A DNA stretch of 64,000 nt from Marifrigoribacter sp047730175 (GTDB lineage Bacteria; Bacteroidota; Bacteroidia; Flavobacteriales; Flavobacteriaceae), in contig NZ_CP159833.1 of the NCBI RefSeq assembly GCF_047730175.1, forward strand, positions 2,728,001 to 2,792,000. Reading direction: 5' to 3'. Of this stretch, positions 7,645 through 17,389 are shown one piece after another. Positions within the stretch are counted from its first letter, which is position 1. Each line of letters begins with the position of its first letter. The notes below the pieces were generated by a model. That model did no database searches. It saw only the letters and a program-made list of their open reading frames with translations, and was not told where the DNA came from. The position numbers and the translations under genes were made by a program.

Positions 7645-9207
7645 TTAAGAACTACAGGACAACATAGAACAGCCTGCTTTATGTCTTGCCCAATCGGGAC
7701 GTTTAACAAACCATTTCTCGTTTTCTGGTTGTTCATTATATGGTTTTCTAAGCAATTGAAATAATTCATCAATTAACTTATAATCGCCTTTATCAGCATC
7801 ATCTATAGCTAATTGCGCCATATAATTACGGAATACATACTTAGGATTTACATGATTCATGTTCTCTTTTCGTTCTTCGGAAGTAGCATCTTCTTTCTGT
7901 AAACGTTCAGCATACTGCATAAACCAAGAATTCCATTGTTGTTTTATGGAATCTGAAACTTCAGTTAATACATAAAAAGCATCCTTTACGATACGCAATC
8001 CTTCTGAAGGTTTTTCCGAAGAGAAATCACTTAAATTTCTAAAGAAAATAGTCATATCCGTTTCTGTTAATTGCAGGGTCTCTTCTAAGTTTACAATTAA
8101 TATGGCATCACTTTTTTCTTCTGAAAACAAGCCTAATTTGCTTCGCATCATGCTTAAATTCTGCCTTTCTGCTTTCTCATGATAGGAATGTAAAAGACCT
8201 TCTAAGCCTTCTGTTTCTCCAATTAGTGGATAGATAGCATTTGCCAACTGAAACAAATTCCAAAGACCAATCTCCAATTGTGCTCCATATCGATAGCGTT
8301 TAAATTGACTGTCTGTAGTATTTGGAGTCCAATTATGATCATAGCCTTCCAGCCAACCGTAAGGTCCATAATCGATCGTTTGTCCAAGTATGGACATATT
8401 ATCTGTGTTCATCACCCCATGCACAAAACCAACACGTTGCCAATGAATAATCATTTCTAGGGTATTATTTAAAACCGTTTCAAAAAACTGTAAATAGGTT
8501 TCTTTAGAAGGCTTTCCTAAATGCGAAAAATGATGTTTAATTGTATAATCTACCAGTGTTTTTAATGTTTCTTCATCCTGTCTTGCTGCCAATAGTTGAT
8601 AATTTCCAAAGCGTAAAAAACTTTCCGAGACTCTGCAAACGATTGCTCCTTTTTCATAGGCTGCATTTCCATCGTATAACATATCTCTCAATACCTCATC
8701 TCCAGAAAGTGCTATGGACAGCGCTCTGGTGGTTGGAACTCCTAAATGATACATTGCCTCGCTACACAAATACTCTCGAACAGAAGACCTCAAAACGGCT
8801 AAACCATCTGCGGTACGGGAATAAGGTGTTTCCCCTGCTCCTTTTAATTGTAAGGTCCAGTGTTTATTATCATGTTTAACTTCGGCTAAATTAATAGCTC
8901 GACCATCTCCTAATTGTCCTGCCCAATTACCAAATTGATGTCCGCCATAGCACATCGCATAGGGTGTGGTATTCGGCAATTGACTATTACCTGTAAATAC
9001 ATTTAGGAATTCTTTACTTTTTGCATCTTCTTCAGATAAACCTAAAGCCGAAAACATCTCTGGAGAAACATGCAACATTTCAGGTGTTTTCGTTTTTTTA
9101 GGGCTAACATAAGAGAAACAAGCCTCTTTTACCTGTCTTCTTGAATTGTCAAGAACTGAATCTGCTGGTAATTCTTTCGTAAATCTATCTTCTATATTAA
9201 GTTGCAT
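7645..9207 (-). CDS. selO: Protein adenylyltransferase SelO (YdiU/UPF0061)
   Basis: A 520-residue pseudokinase-fold enzyme that transfers AMP from ATP to Ser/Thr/Tyr of target proteins, linked in E. coli to redox homeostasis. Family hallmarks are visible: QLKGAGETPYSR near residue 120, RSSVREYLCSEAMYHLG, and HGVMNTDNMSI with DYGPYGWLEGYD near residues 265-290 (the metal and nucleotide region). The C-terminus GCSMLSCSS keeps the conserved cysteine (C518) at the site occupied by selenocysteine in eukaryotic SelO; here it is an ordinary TGT codon. Length is normal. It is transcribed alone, downstream of the ABC transporter on the same strand, 76 bases away. Confidence 0.95.
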   Translation of the reverse strand: MQLNIEDRFTKELPADSVLDNSRRQVKEACFSYVSPKKTKTPEMLHVSPEMFSALGLSEEDAKSKEFLNVFTGNSQLPNTTPYAMCYGGHQFGNWAGQLGDGRAINLAEVKHDNKHWTLQLKGAGETPYSRTADGLAVLRSSVREYLCSEAMYHLGVPTTRALSIALSGDEVLRDMLYDGNAAYEKGAIVCRVSESFLRFGNYQLLAARQDEETLKTLVDYTIKHHFSHLGKPSKETYLQFFETVLNNTLEMIIHWQRVGFVHGVMNTDNMSILGQTIDYGPYGWLEGYDHNWTPNTTDSQFKRYRYGAQLEIGLWNLFQLANAIYPLIGETEGLEGLLHSYHEKAERQNLSMMRSKLGLFSEEKSDAILIVNLEETLQLTETDMTIFFRNLSDFSSEKPSEGLRIVKDAFYVLTEVSDSIKQQWNSWFMQYAERLQKEDATSEERKENMNHVNPKYVFRNYMAQLAIDDADKGDYKLIDELFQLLRKPYNEQPENEKWFVKRPDWARHKAGCSMLSCSS

Positions 9208-9283
9208 GATGTTCTCTTTCTATCTGATTATTCAATACTATTATTCCATTTCTAGCTTCTAATAGCAACTGGATTTATTTCCA

Positions 9284-11827
9284 TTATACTTCTCTTCGCA
9301 ATACCTCTAATGGTGAACTTTTTAAAACAGACCGAATATTGCTTAATCCAATCCCCAATACCAAGAGTGAAATCCCAGGTAAAAACACCAAAAATGGAAT
9401 CACAGAAGGTATAAACGGTTCTTTAAAAACCAATATAGCTAATAGTAAGCTGCTTACTAATGCCAACAAGATTCCTACTAAACTACCTAAAATTCCTAAA
9501 AACAAATATTCTAAAGCAGATATTTGTAATATTTGAGAGTTTTTAGCGCCCAAGGTTCTAAGCAATACACTTTCCTTGATGCGTTGGTATTTACTATTCC
9601 TTACAGACCCCATCAACACAATAATACCGGTAAGAATACTAAAGAAAGCCATAAAATTGATAATCCAAGAGACCTTGCCTAATATATCTTCTACGATGTT
9701 ATACATCTGCCTAAGATCAATAATCGTCACATTTGGAAATTTCGCAACCAAATCACGTTGTAAGCCTGCTGAACTTTCGTCATTCGGCACATAGGTGGTT
9801 AATACATTAAACTGTGGTGCCTTTTCTAAGACCCCTTTTGGAAACACAATCGAAAAATTAAGTTGTAAGCGTCCCCAATCTACTTTTCGAATACTACCAA
9901 CAGTGGTTTCCATAAGCACTCCTTGCACATTGAAAATAATAGGATCTCCAACAGCTACTTTGGCGTCGGCCGCTAGGTTATCTGAAATTGAAATTTTAAT
10001 CGGTTCATCTGATTTCAATATAGAAGTCCACTCCCCCTCCATAATCTCTTCGGAAGCTATAAGCGCTTCGCGATAGGTGGTTCTAAATTCGTGATTTAAG
10101 AGCCAGCTTCTTACTTGACTTGTCGTGTCATTCCGCAGGGTATTCACCAATTTTCTATTAATACTATGCATTCGCATGGTTACCAAAGGAATATTATCGA
10201 TTACTTCTAAGTTGTTAGATTCAATTGTTTTTACAATAGCATCTAGCTGGCCATTTTGCACATCTAATGTGATGATATTTGGATTTTCAGAAGTCTGACC
10301 CACCTCTGTTTTGGCTAATAAAATGTCCTTGGTAAAATACAAGGTGCTTATTAAAAAGGTACCTAAACCAATGGCTACTATTAATACTACCGTTTGATTA
10401 TTAGGTCGAAATAAGTTTAATAAACTTTGTCGTATGGTAAAACCTGCCCGTTTAGGGAAATAGGCTTTCACAGCTTTCATTGATACTACTGCAATACCCG
10501 CTAAAATGGCAAAGGTTATCAATATACCGATTACAAATGCAAGTGAAAATATCGCATCCTCCAATAACCAAAACGAAAATAGATATAAGAACAAGACGAT
10601 CACTGCAAAAACTACAAACCGCGCTTTCTTTGGTTTTTCTAAGGGAACTCCTCCAATGCGTAGCACTTCCAAAGGTGATACATACCAGGTGCGCATTAGA
10701 GGCAATAATGCAAACAATACCGACATAAGAAAACCAAGTAACACACCCATAATCAGCGGGTGTGCTGTAATACTTATATCAACATCAAAGGGTAAGAATT
10801 CTTTTAATATATAGGGAAATAGTTCCTGTAGCCCCGCGCCAATACTAGTACCAATTATACCGCCAATAATTCCTATTCCTGAAATTTGTATGAGAAAAAT
10901 CAAGAAACTTTGTCTTCTTGTAGCTCCCATACATTTTAATACAGCTACCGCTTTTAATTTTTCCTTAATGTAAATATTTACGGAGCTTGCAATCCCAACA
11001 CAACCCAATAACAAGGCAATAAATGCTGCTAGATTAAGAAACTTACTCACATTATCATACCGACTTCCTAATTGTTGACCCGTACTTATATGCGTGTCTA
11101 AATCGGCGTTTTCTGCATCCAACATAGTACCTAGTTGTTCATCTAATAGGACTAAGTCTACTAATGGCGCTTTATAAAAAAACTGATATTTTTTCCTGCT
11201 TCCAAATTGTAACAGCTGAGTCTGTTCGAGATATCGATACGGAATGACAATCGGTGGCGCTACAGATGCAGACATGGCTGTACTACCAGGAATGGATTTT
11301 AAAGCACCCACAATTGGCAAGGTGATCTCCCCTATTTTAATAGAATCACCAGGTTGTATATCGTATTGTAGCATTAGGGTCGCATCTACTAAAGCACCTC
11401 CATTTTCTTGGTAGTTTAACGCGGCAGAAGCGGGTTCGGTATCTATTATACCATAGAATGGGAATTTGCCTTTTAACCCTCGAACACCTACTAATTTGGT
11501 GCCGCCATTCTTCGGAAAGGCAATCATAGACACAAAGTTTACTTCTGAAGCATCAGGTTTTAAAGAATCAATAATCGCCTGCGCTCGTTCATTCGGAATT
11601 TGCTCGCTATCAATTATAAAATCGGCACCCATTAAGGCTTTGGATTGTAACTGGATATTGTCTTTAAGATTCTGGCTAAACAACTGAATAGAAACTACAG
11701 CGGCAATCCCCAAAATAATGGACGACATAAAGAGTAGCAGACGTACTCTACTTGCTTTTGCATCACGCCAAGCCATTTTAAAAAGCCAAGCGGTACTTCC
11801 TTTTGATGTGAATATAGTTTTGCTCAA
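9284..11827 (-). CDS. ABC transporter permease, YbbP/FtsX type
   Basis: An 847-residue inner-membrane protein with two FtsX-like permease halves. A TM segment lies near residues 30-50, three more near 265-380, a cluster near 405-450 and 475-500, and three near 725-830, with extracytoplasmic regions between them. It belongs to the YbbP/COG3127 class, thought to extract or transport hydrophobic substrates and repeatedly found with YbbA and TesA. The start is TTG at 11827, giving a four-base TTGA overlap with the stop of the ATPase gene, which indicates translational coupling. The first in-frame ATG is only at residue 18 and would trim part of the cytoplasmic N-terminus. Confidence 0.9.
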   Translation of the reverse strand: MSKTIFTSKGSTAWLFKMAWRDAKASRVRLLLFMSSIILGIAAVVSIQLFSQNLKDNIQLQSKALMGADFIIDSEQIPNERAQAIIDSLKPDASEVNFVSMIAFPKNGGTKLVGVRGLKGKFPFYGIIDTEPASAALNYQENGGALVDATLMLQYDIQPGDSIKIGEITLPIVGALKSIPGSTAMSASVAPPIVIPYRYLEQTQLLQFGSRKKYQFFYKAPLVDLVLLDEQLGTMLDAENADLDTHISTGQQLGSRYDNVSKFLNLAAFIALLLGCVGIASSVNIYIKEKLKAVAVLKCMGATRRQSFLIFLIQISGIGIIGGIIGTSIGAGLQELFPYILKEFLPFDVDISITAHPLIMGVLLGFLMSVLFALLPLMRTWYVSPLEVLRIGGVPLEKPKKARFVVFAVIVLFLYLFSFWLLEDAIFSLAFVIGILITFAILAGIAVVSMKAVKAYFPKRAGFTIRQSLLNLFRPNNQTVVLIVAIGLGTFLISTLYFTKDILLAKTEVGQTSENPNIITLDVQNGQLDAIVKTIESNNLEVIDNIPLVTMRMHSINRKLVNTLRNDTTSQVRSWLLNHEFRTTYREALIASEEIMEGEWTSILKSDEPIKISISDNLAADAKVAVGDPIIFNVQGVLMETTVGSIRKVDWGRLQLNFSIVFPKGVLEKAPQFNVLTTYVPNDESSAGLQRDLVAKFPNVTIIDLRQMYNIVEDILGKVSWIINFMAFFSILTGIIVLMGSVRNSKYQRIKESVLLRTLGAKNSQILQISALEYLFLGILGSLVGILLALVSSLLLAILVFKEPFIPSVIPFLVFLPGISLLVLGIGLSNIRSVLKSSPLEVLRREV

Positions 11828-12513
11828 AATGTTGCGGTAAGTTCGTTCGTCATAATTTGTCCACCTTTCAGTCTCAATATTTGTTGAGTTCTGTTGGCTA
11901 ATTCTAAATCGTGTGAAATAATTACCAAAGTTGTTCCAGCATTTTTATTGAGTTCAAACAGTAATTGAATCACTTTTTCTCCGGTTTCTTCGTCTAAATT
12001 TCCAGTAGGTTCATCAGCAAATAAAATAGAAGGCCTATTTGAAAAAGCTCTTGCTAAAGCCACACGTTGTTGCTCTCCTCCCGATAATTGAGATGGATAA
12101 TGATGTATGCGATCTAGTAAGCCTACTTTTTCTAATAATTCTTTTGCGTTTTTAGCAGCATCTTTTGCGCCTTGTAATTCTAAAGGTACACTTACATTTT
12201 CAAGTGCCGTAAGGGTTGGTAGCAATTGGAAGTTCTGAAAAATAAAACCAACTTCCTTATTTCGTAATTGTGCACGCTCGTCTTCATTCAATTCATTTAA
12301 ATCAAAGCCACATAATTCTACAGTACCAGCATTGGGTTTATCTAAACCGGCACATAAGCCCAGTAACGTTGTTTTTCCACTACCAGAAGGTCCAACAATA
12401 GAAAAAGTTTGTCCTTTTTCAACATCAAAAGACACATTATGTAATACTGTTAATTGTTTAGAACCGCTAGTATATGTTTTTTCTAGCCCGTTAATCTTTA
12501 ATATCTTTGGCAT
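11824..12513 (-). CDS. ybbA: ABC transporter ATP-binding protein, YbbA type
   Basis: A 229-residue ATPase. Walker A is GPSGSGKTT (41-49), the signature is LSGGEQQ (143-149) and Walker B with the catalytic Glu is ILFADEPTGNLD (163-174). It is the LolD/MacB-like class that energises FtsX-type permeases, and its partner is encoded directly downstream with a four-base overlap. The ybbA-ybbP pair next to a tesA-type esterase is an arrangement conserved across phyla, with the esterase here divergently transcribed only 25 bases away. Confidence 0.95.
   Translation of the reverse strand: MPKILKINGLEKTYTSGSKQLTVLHNVSFDVEKGQTFSIVGPSGSGKTTLLGLCAGLDKPNAGTVELCGFDLNELNEDERAQLRNKEVGFIFQNFQLLPTLTALENVSVPLELQGAKDAAKNAKELLEKVGLLDRIHHYPSQLSGGEQQRVALARAFSNRPSILFADEPTGNLDEETGEKVIQLLFELNKNAGTTLVIISHDLELANRTQQILRLKGGQIMTNELTATF
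12502..12509 (+). promoter_or_regulatory. Probable -7 promoter box of the esterase, inside ybbA
   Basis: The plus strand reads TATCTTTG, which on the other strand is the first codons of ybbA. It is 30 bases before the esterase ATG. The divergent genes are separated by only 25 bases, so at least one promoter must overlap coding sequence. Confidence 0.45.
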
Positions 12514-12538
12514 ATAAATTTAATTTTTTTCTACTAAT

Positions 12539-13285
12539 ATGTACAAGGCTAAAAATATACAAACGTTTTTAAATCTACCTACTCGAATTGAAAGTAAACT
12601 CTTAAAGTTTTGTTATTTTATGATACCATTATTTTTCCTCTCTTGTGGCAACTCAAATAAGGCAAATGATACGGTTGAAAAAGTTACCCAAGAAGCAACT
12701 GATAATACGATTGTAGCAACTAGTTCAAAAAAAACTATTCTATGCTTTGGCGATAGTATCACAGCAGGGTATGGTTTGGATGACACTAATGATGCTTTTC
12801 CTAGTTTACTTCAAACGAAGGTAGATTCTTTAGGATTAGATTATGTGGTTGTAAATTCTGGATTAAGTGGTGAGACTAGCGCAGGTGGAAAAAGCAGGTT
12901 ACAATGGGTGCTTAGTGAACCAGTTGATATTTTTCTCCTAGAATTAGGTGCTAACGATGGATTACGAGGTGTTCCTTTAACTGAAACTCGCGCTAACCTA
13001 CAGGCTATTATTGACATGGTTCATGATAAAAACCCGAGCACTACTATTATTCTAGCTGGTATGGAGTTGCCTCCTAATATGGGTCAGGATTACACTTCTG
13101 AATTTAGAAGCATTTTCTTTGATTTAGCGAAAGAAAATGACTTAAAATTTATTCCTTTTATTTTAGAAAATGTTGGTGGTATTGCTGAATTAAATCAGAG
13201 TGACGGAATACACCCTACGGTTGAAGGTCATAAAATTGTAGCCAATACTGTTTGGGAAGTTTTAGAAACGGTAGTTTACCCATAA
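12539..13285 (+). CDS. tesA: SGNH/GDSL esterase, TesA-type (acyl-CoA thioesterase I / lysophospholipase L1), lipoprotein
   Basis: A 248-residue protein with the four SGNH blocks: GDSIT at 71-75 (nucleophile S73), the SGLSGETSAGG block, GANDG, and DGIHPTVEGH (Asp/His of the triad). The N-terminus ends in a lipobox-like FFLSC (C36), so it is probably an envelope lipoprotein rather than the free periplasmic TesA of E. coli. The first ATG leaves a long 27-residue n-region; M28 is an alternative start but would leave the signal without positive charge. It pairs functionally with the divergent ybbA-ybbP transporter. A 12-bp inverted repeat follows. Confidence 0.9.
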   Translation: MYKAKNIQTFLNLPTRIESKLLKFCYFMIPLFFLSCGNSNKANDTVEKVTQEATDNTIVATSSKKTILCFGDSITAGYGLDDTNDAFPSLLQTKVDSLGLDYVVVNSGLSGETSAGGKSRLQWVLSEPVDIFLLELGANDGLRGVPLTETRANLQAIIDMVHDKNPSTTIILAGMELPPNMGQDYTSEFRSIFFDLAKENDLKFIPFILENVGGIAELNQSDGIHPTVEGHKIVANTVWEVLETVVYP

Positions 13286-13338
13286 TTATATCGTTTTCCT
13301 TAACTCCTATTATTTAAAACAAACAATGCTCATGTAAT

Positions 13339-13374
13339 ATTAAAGGTCAACACATTTAAGAATTGACCTTTAAT
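13339..13374. terminator. 12-bp inverted repeat, probable bidirectional terminator
   Basis: ATTAAAGGTCAA and TTGACCTTTAAT are perfect 12-base arms around a 12-base loop. It sits between the esterase (plus) and an old gene tail (minus). T runs are short on both sides. Confidence 0.55.
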
Positions 13375-13399
13375 TTAGTTTAAAATTACTATTTAAGTT

Positions 13400-13702
13400 T
13401 TATTCCGGGCAAATGAACGGATAATTTGTTTCATCGATTAAAGGATGCATATCAAAAAAGGTATTTAGGACAGATTCAGAAGTACAAAATGCACCTTCTA
13501 CCCAAGCTTGATCATTTGAATATGTAGAACCTACGATAAAAATATTAGCATCTTTACTTTTTACTAATTGCGAAGGCTTACGAATTTTTCGGTGTACATC
13601 TCCAATATTATAATGTGAATAATAGACATGGTATCCTTGTAAAATTGAACAAATGAAACGACTTCTAAAACCCGCATTTATTTGTAGATTTTTAAAAAAA
13701 AA
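13400..13702 (-). pseudogene. C-terminal remnant of an FAD-dependent amine oxidase-like gene
   Basis: An open frame of about 100 codons with no usable start reads, on the minus strand, from a stop at 13703-13705 to a stop at 13400. The residues include IFIVGSTYSNDQAWVEGAFC followed by TSESVL. This closely follows the C-terminal FAD-binding signature of flavin amine oxidases (a G-x-x-Y-S-x-x-Q-x-WVEGA pattern). Intact enzymes have 400-500 residues, so about three quarters of the gene is gone. The region upstream (13706-13944) has no matching continuation, only a 46-codon open stretch on the same strand that I cannot identify. Confidence 0.6.
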
Positions 13703-13944
13703 TTATAACTCCAAAACACCGATTGGTTAATTAATTTTATTTAACCCTTACCTTTATAATTTTTGCAAGGCTTTTTTTTTATATAAATCTCCTGAAATAA
13801 TTTCAATATTTCCGATTTCAATATCTTGGTTTGTATCTGCTGTTAATTTTGAGTGTTGAAAATATGAGATTTGTGAATTCTTAAAAAAGATAATGATTTA
13901 ACCTATATTGGTAAAGATGAACGATAACTAATTTATATATACCC

Positions 13945-15216
13945 ATGACATTAAAAAAAATATTCCTCTTACTATTTGTACTATTGATAACAAGCATCAC
14001 ATTAGCTCAAAACAATACAACAAATGAGTATTATAGACATTTAAGATACAATCATGTCTCTCCGTTTATAAAAATAGCGGGCACTTATCCAATTGACGCT
14101 ACTACAGCAAAAAACACGTCACATTATATTTTTAAATACAATGATAAAGAAGAATTGATAGAAATTGTAAATCATCACTATTTTACAGAAAGAAGACATC
14201 CTTTAGCTTCGATTGGAGCTTATAGAACAATTATTACGTATGAAAATGATCAGGAAACGAGAATCTATTTAGACAAGAATGGAAAAAGGGTAATGAATGA
14301 TAGAATGGTATACAAAGAAGTCTTTACTTTAAATAAAAAAGGCAATTATGCGAAGCTTACATTTTTTAATGTGAATAATGAACCCATGGAGTCTAATTGG
14401 GGAATCTCTGAATACAATTGGTTTAAAAAGAAAAAAATGGTTATTGAGAAACGATATAACCTAAAAAATGAACCTAAGAATATTTCTGATTATTTTGAAT
14501 TTGGTATTACAGGAATGATGTTTAGAAAAGACGGAACTCCCATTGCAAATTATAATTTAAATGAAGAGTTAAAAATTACAAATAATTCAGAAGGTGTTGC
14601 TTCTTATCAAGATTCTTATGATGTAAATGGAAATCATGTTAAATATACTTATCACGATGAGAATAATACATTGGTGATGAATAAATTTGGTCTTTCCATT
14701 GGAATTAAAGAATATGATGCCCTTGGCAACTATATCAAACAAGTTAGTTACGACCCGAATATGAAACTTTTACGCGAAAGAGATATCACAAGCAACCAGT
14801 ATGTGAAATTAAGTGCCAAAGCATCTCAAAAAGACTCGTTGGAGATTAAAAGAATTTCTTTAGGTTATTTAATTGCTTTGCAAGAATTAAAGCCTGATTT
14901 AATGAATGAAGTTATGAATGACAGCTTAAATAAAGTAACCCTGGGCTACAGTAGAGCTCATAAAAAAGAAATCGTTACTTCCATTAGCAGAAAACGCATG
15001 ATTGAAAACGCTGAAAGTTGGAATAAATCAAACACTAAATTTCCTCCGAAGCCGAGCAATCAAATTATAATATTAGATATCTATCATAGAATCGCTACTG
15101 TAAAATTGTATTCAGATAATTGGGTAGAGTATTTGCATCTAATAAAACTAGATGATCAATGGAGTATCATCAACCTTTTGTGGCAGCATAAAGATATCAA
15201 TAGATATCCTTATTAA
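13945..15216 (+). CDS. Secreted protein with C-terminal lumazine-binding-like (SnoaL-fold) domain
   Basis: A 423-residue exported protein with a signal peptide at 1-22 (ending TLAQ). The middle (about 30-280) is rich in short Tyr/Asn/Lys strand repeats resembling degenerate YD-type repeats (DENNTLVMNKFG, YDALGNYIKQ). The C-terminal 130 residues match the putative lumazine-binding/SnoaL-like family, with the telling end IATVKLYSDNWVEYLHLIK followed by WSIINLLW. That fold usually binds small ligands, and here no catalytic role can be assigned. It is transcribed alone. Confidence 0.75.
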   Translation: MTLKKIFLLLFVLLITSITLAQNNTTNEYYRHLRYNHVSPFIKIAGTYPIDATTAKNTSHYIFKYNDKEELIEIVNHHYFTERRHPLASIGAYRTIITYENDQETRIYLDKNGKRVMNDRMVYKEVFTLNKKGNYAKLTFFNVNNEPMESNWGISEYNWFKKKKMVIEKRYNLKNEPKNISDYFEFGITGMMFRKDGTPIANYNLNEELKITNNSEGVASYQDSYDVNGNHVKYTYHDENNTLVMNKFGLSIGIKEYDALGNYIKQVSYDPNMKLLRERDITSNQYVKLSAKASQKDSLEIKRISLGYLIALQELKPDLMNEVMNDSLNKVTLGYSRAHKKEIVTSISRKRMIENAESWNKSNTKFPPKPSNQIIILDIYHRIATVKLYSDNWVEYLHLIKLDDQWSIINLLWQHKDINRYPY

Positions 15217-15365
15217 TATCTATATCAGTTTAATACATAAAAAAAGGCCCTTAATGTTCGCTATCGAAAATATGACGTTCTAGCGATAGGTTTTTTCCAT
15301 TGTCAAAATTGTTATATACATAATGAAATTGAACACCTTTTTTTGCTGTTGTATTTAGCACGAAA

Positions 15366-16712
15366 TTAATGGTTACTCTTTTTATTCTTTTTTGAAGCCT
15401 CAGCTTTTGAATTCGCGCTACAAGTCTCTGCTAAGTAATTGGCTAGTATTTTATCTACTAGCTCTTCTTTTGTTAAATGATGAAATATCGTTTTTATTTT
15501 TGTTTTAAATTCTTCAGAAACCGTTCTATTAGGTTTGGCTTTAAATATTTTTCTTGCCCATAGTAAACCATTATTTTCTTCGATGCTTTTGGAATCTGCT
15601 TTCACGTATTCATTAAAAGTGATTCCTAATTCATTTTCAAATTCAGGCATTTCTTCTACCTCTTCCTTCTGTATAATACTTAAAGAAAGCCCCTTCGCTC
15701 CTGCTCTAGCAGTCCGTCCACTTCTATGAACATAAGTGTCATAGGTATCTGGCAAATGATAGTTAACGACATATGATATTTCTTTGACATCAATACCACG
15801 AGCAGCTAAATCGGTAGCGACTAAAATATCGATATGGCCTTCTCTAAATTGCCCCATAATCCGATCACGAATTGTTTGTGCTAAACTTCCATGTATGGCA
15901 CCTGATGAGAATTTATTTATCGCTAATTTTTTTGCAAGCTTATTAACAGCAGCTTTAGTTTTACAAAATATAATACCACGCTCCCCTTCTTTAGTATTTA
16001 AAAAATGTAATAATACCTCTAGTTTTTCAATAGGTTCTACCACTAAATATTGATGATCGATACCTTGATGCCCCACTGTATCCATATCTGCTTCTATATG
16101 CACCACATTTTTTGACATATAGTTTTGCGCCAATTGTTTTATAGTACCTGGCATGGTTGCCGTAAACAATAAAGTTCTTCTAGATTTCGGAATGTGTTTT
16201 ATAATAGCATCTACATCTTGTTTTAAAGCGCTAACCATTTCATCGGCTTCATCCAACACAAAATACTTTAGGTCACTTAAATTAATAGATTCCCTGTTAA
16301 TTAAATCAACCAAACGCCCAGGAGTTGCAATAACAATATGAGTTGTAGTTTTTAAACGTTCTATTTGAGGTTTTATAGGAATACCTCCTAATAAAGATGC
16401 AATAGAAATAGTTGGACTTGTAGTAGCAAAAGAAACTAAATTGTTATAGATCTGTTGTCCTAACTCTCTAGTTGGCGCTAATATTAGCGTTTGTATATTG
16501 GTGTTATCTTCCTCAATTAACTGAAGCAATGGTAATCCAAAAGCAGCCGTTTTTCCAGTTCCAGTTTTTGCTAAAACAACAAGATCCTCCTTTTGACTTA
16601 GTACCACAGGGATGGTCTTTTCTTGAATATCTGTTGGAACAGAAATTTGCAAATCAGTTAAGGCTTGTTGTAATGGTCCGTTAATTCCTAACGCTGAAAA
16701 GGATTTTGACAT
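15366..16712 (-). CDS. DEAD-box RNA helicase
   Basis: A 448-residue ATP-dependent RNA helicase. Motif I is AKTGTGKT (48-55); PTREL, TPGR, the canonical DEAD (VLDEADEM), SAT-like FTATMP, ARGID and HRSGRTARAG follow in order. The C-terminal 75 residues are a basic, low-complexity extension (KKNKKSNH end). It is cytoplasmic and likely acts in ribosome assembly or mRNA decay. A TATCTTTG promoter box is 15 bases before the ATG, giving a leader of only about 8 bases. It is one of four DEAD-box genes in this window. Confidence 0.95.
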   Translation of the reverse strand: MSKSFSALGINGPLQQALTDLQISVPTDIQEKTIPVVLSQKEDLVVLAKTGTGKTAAFGLPLLQLIEEDNTNIQTLILAPTRELGQQIYNNLVSFATTSPTISIASLLGGIPIKPQIERLKTTTHIVIATPGRLVDLINRESINLSDLKYFVLDEADEMVSALKQDVDAIIKHIPKSRRTLLFTATMPGTIKQLAQNYMSKNVVHIEADMDTVGHQGIDHQYLVVEPIEKLEVLLHFLNTKEGERGIIFCKTKAAVNKLAKKLAINKFSSGAIHGSLAQTIRDRIMGQFREGHIDILVATDLAARGIDVKEISYVVNYHLPDTYDTYVHRSGRTARAGAKGLSLSIIQKEEVEEMPEFENELGITFNEYVKADSKSIEENNGLLWARKIFKAKPNRTVSEEFKTKIKTIFHHLTKEELVDKILANYLAETCSANSKAEASKKNKKSNH

Positions 16713-16726
16713 TATCTATTTTTCTG

Positions 16727-16734
16727 CAAAGATA
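16727..16734 (-). promoter_or_regulatory. -7 promoter box of the DEAD-box helicase gene
   Basis: The minus strand reads TATCTTTG, 15 bases upstream of the ATG at 16712. Confidence 0.5.
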
Positions 16735-16933
16735 AACACTCTTTTATAGGGATTAGCATCAATCTGGTAGGATATTTATTTTATTAAATAGGAATTCAAG
16801 AATTTTATATGAGATTAATTAGGTTTCATTTCACTATATTTAAAATGAAATATTTTTTTGTTAAGTCGTTGATGTTTTATCGTCAAACACTGTAGTTAAT
16901 GAAAAATTTGTAAAATCATCTATTTATTAAAAT

Positions 16934-17377
16934 ATGAAAAATATACTATTGATACTTTTTACAGGGATTGGATTTTTTATGAATGCCCAATCATATGATT
17001 ATAATACAAAAAAAGGGTTTGCTGTAAATGGATACGATGTCGTCTCTTATTTTGATAATGAAGCCAAAGAAGGTAATAATAAATTTGTAGCTGCGTACGA
17101 TGATGTGAACTATAAATTTTCTTCTCAAAAGAACTTAGATTTTTTTAATAAAACTCCTCAAAAATACCTTCCAGAATATGGAGGGTATTGCGCTTATGCG
17201 GTTGCATTAAAAGGAAAAAAAATATCTGTTGATCCGGAAACCTTTGAGGTTAGAGACGGAAAATTATATCTATTTTATAATTCTTGGGGAACTAATACGC
17301 TTGAATCATGGAAAGATGAGTCTCCAGAAGATTTAATAGTGACAGGAGATAAAAACTGGAAACGTATTAAACAATAG
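16934..17377 (+). CDS. Exported YHS-domain protein
   Basis: A 147-residue protein with a signal peptide at 1-19 (ending MNAQ). The rest is one YHS-like domain: GYDVVSYF, the KFSSQKNLDFFNKTPQKYLP stretch and YGGYCAYAVALKGK. YHS domains are small metal-linked modules found alone or in metal transport and oxygenase proteins; this class is usually periplasmic with no known reaction. A LysE remnant follows 12 bases later. Confidence 0.85.
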   Translation: MKNILLILFTGIGFFMNAQSYDYNTKKGFAVNGYDVVSYFDNEAKEGNNKFVAAYDDVNYKFSSQKNLDFFNKTPQKYLPEYGGYCAYAVALKGKKISVDPETFEVRDGKLYLFYNSWGTNTLESWKDESPEDLIVTGDKNWKRIKQ

Positions 17378-17389
17378 AACTACTTATCC

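Noticed and set aside
7645..7680. Selenocysteine at the SelO C-terminus
   Set aside because: The codon is TGT (Cys) and the stop follows two codons later; bacterial SelO normally has Cys here.
10480..10814. Two overlapping plus-strand frames of 82 and 102 codons opposite the ABC permease
   Set aside because: They lie fully antisense to a strongly supported permease gene and look like its shadows.
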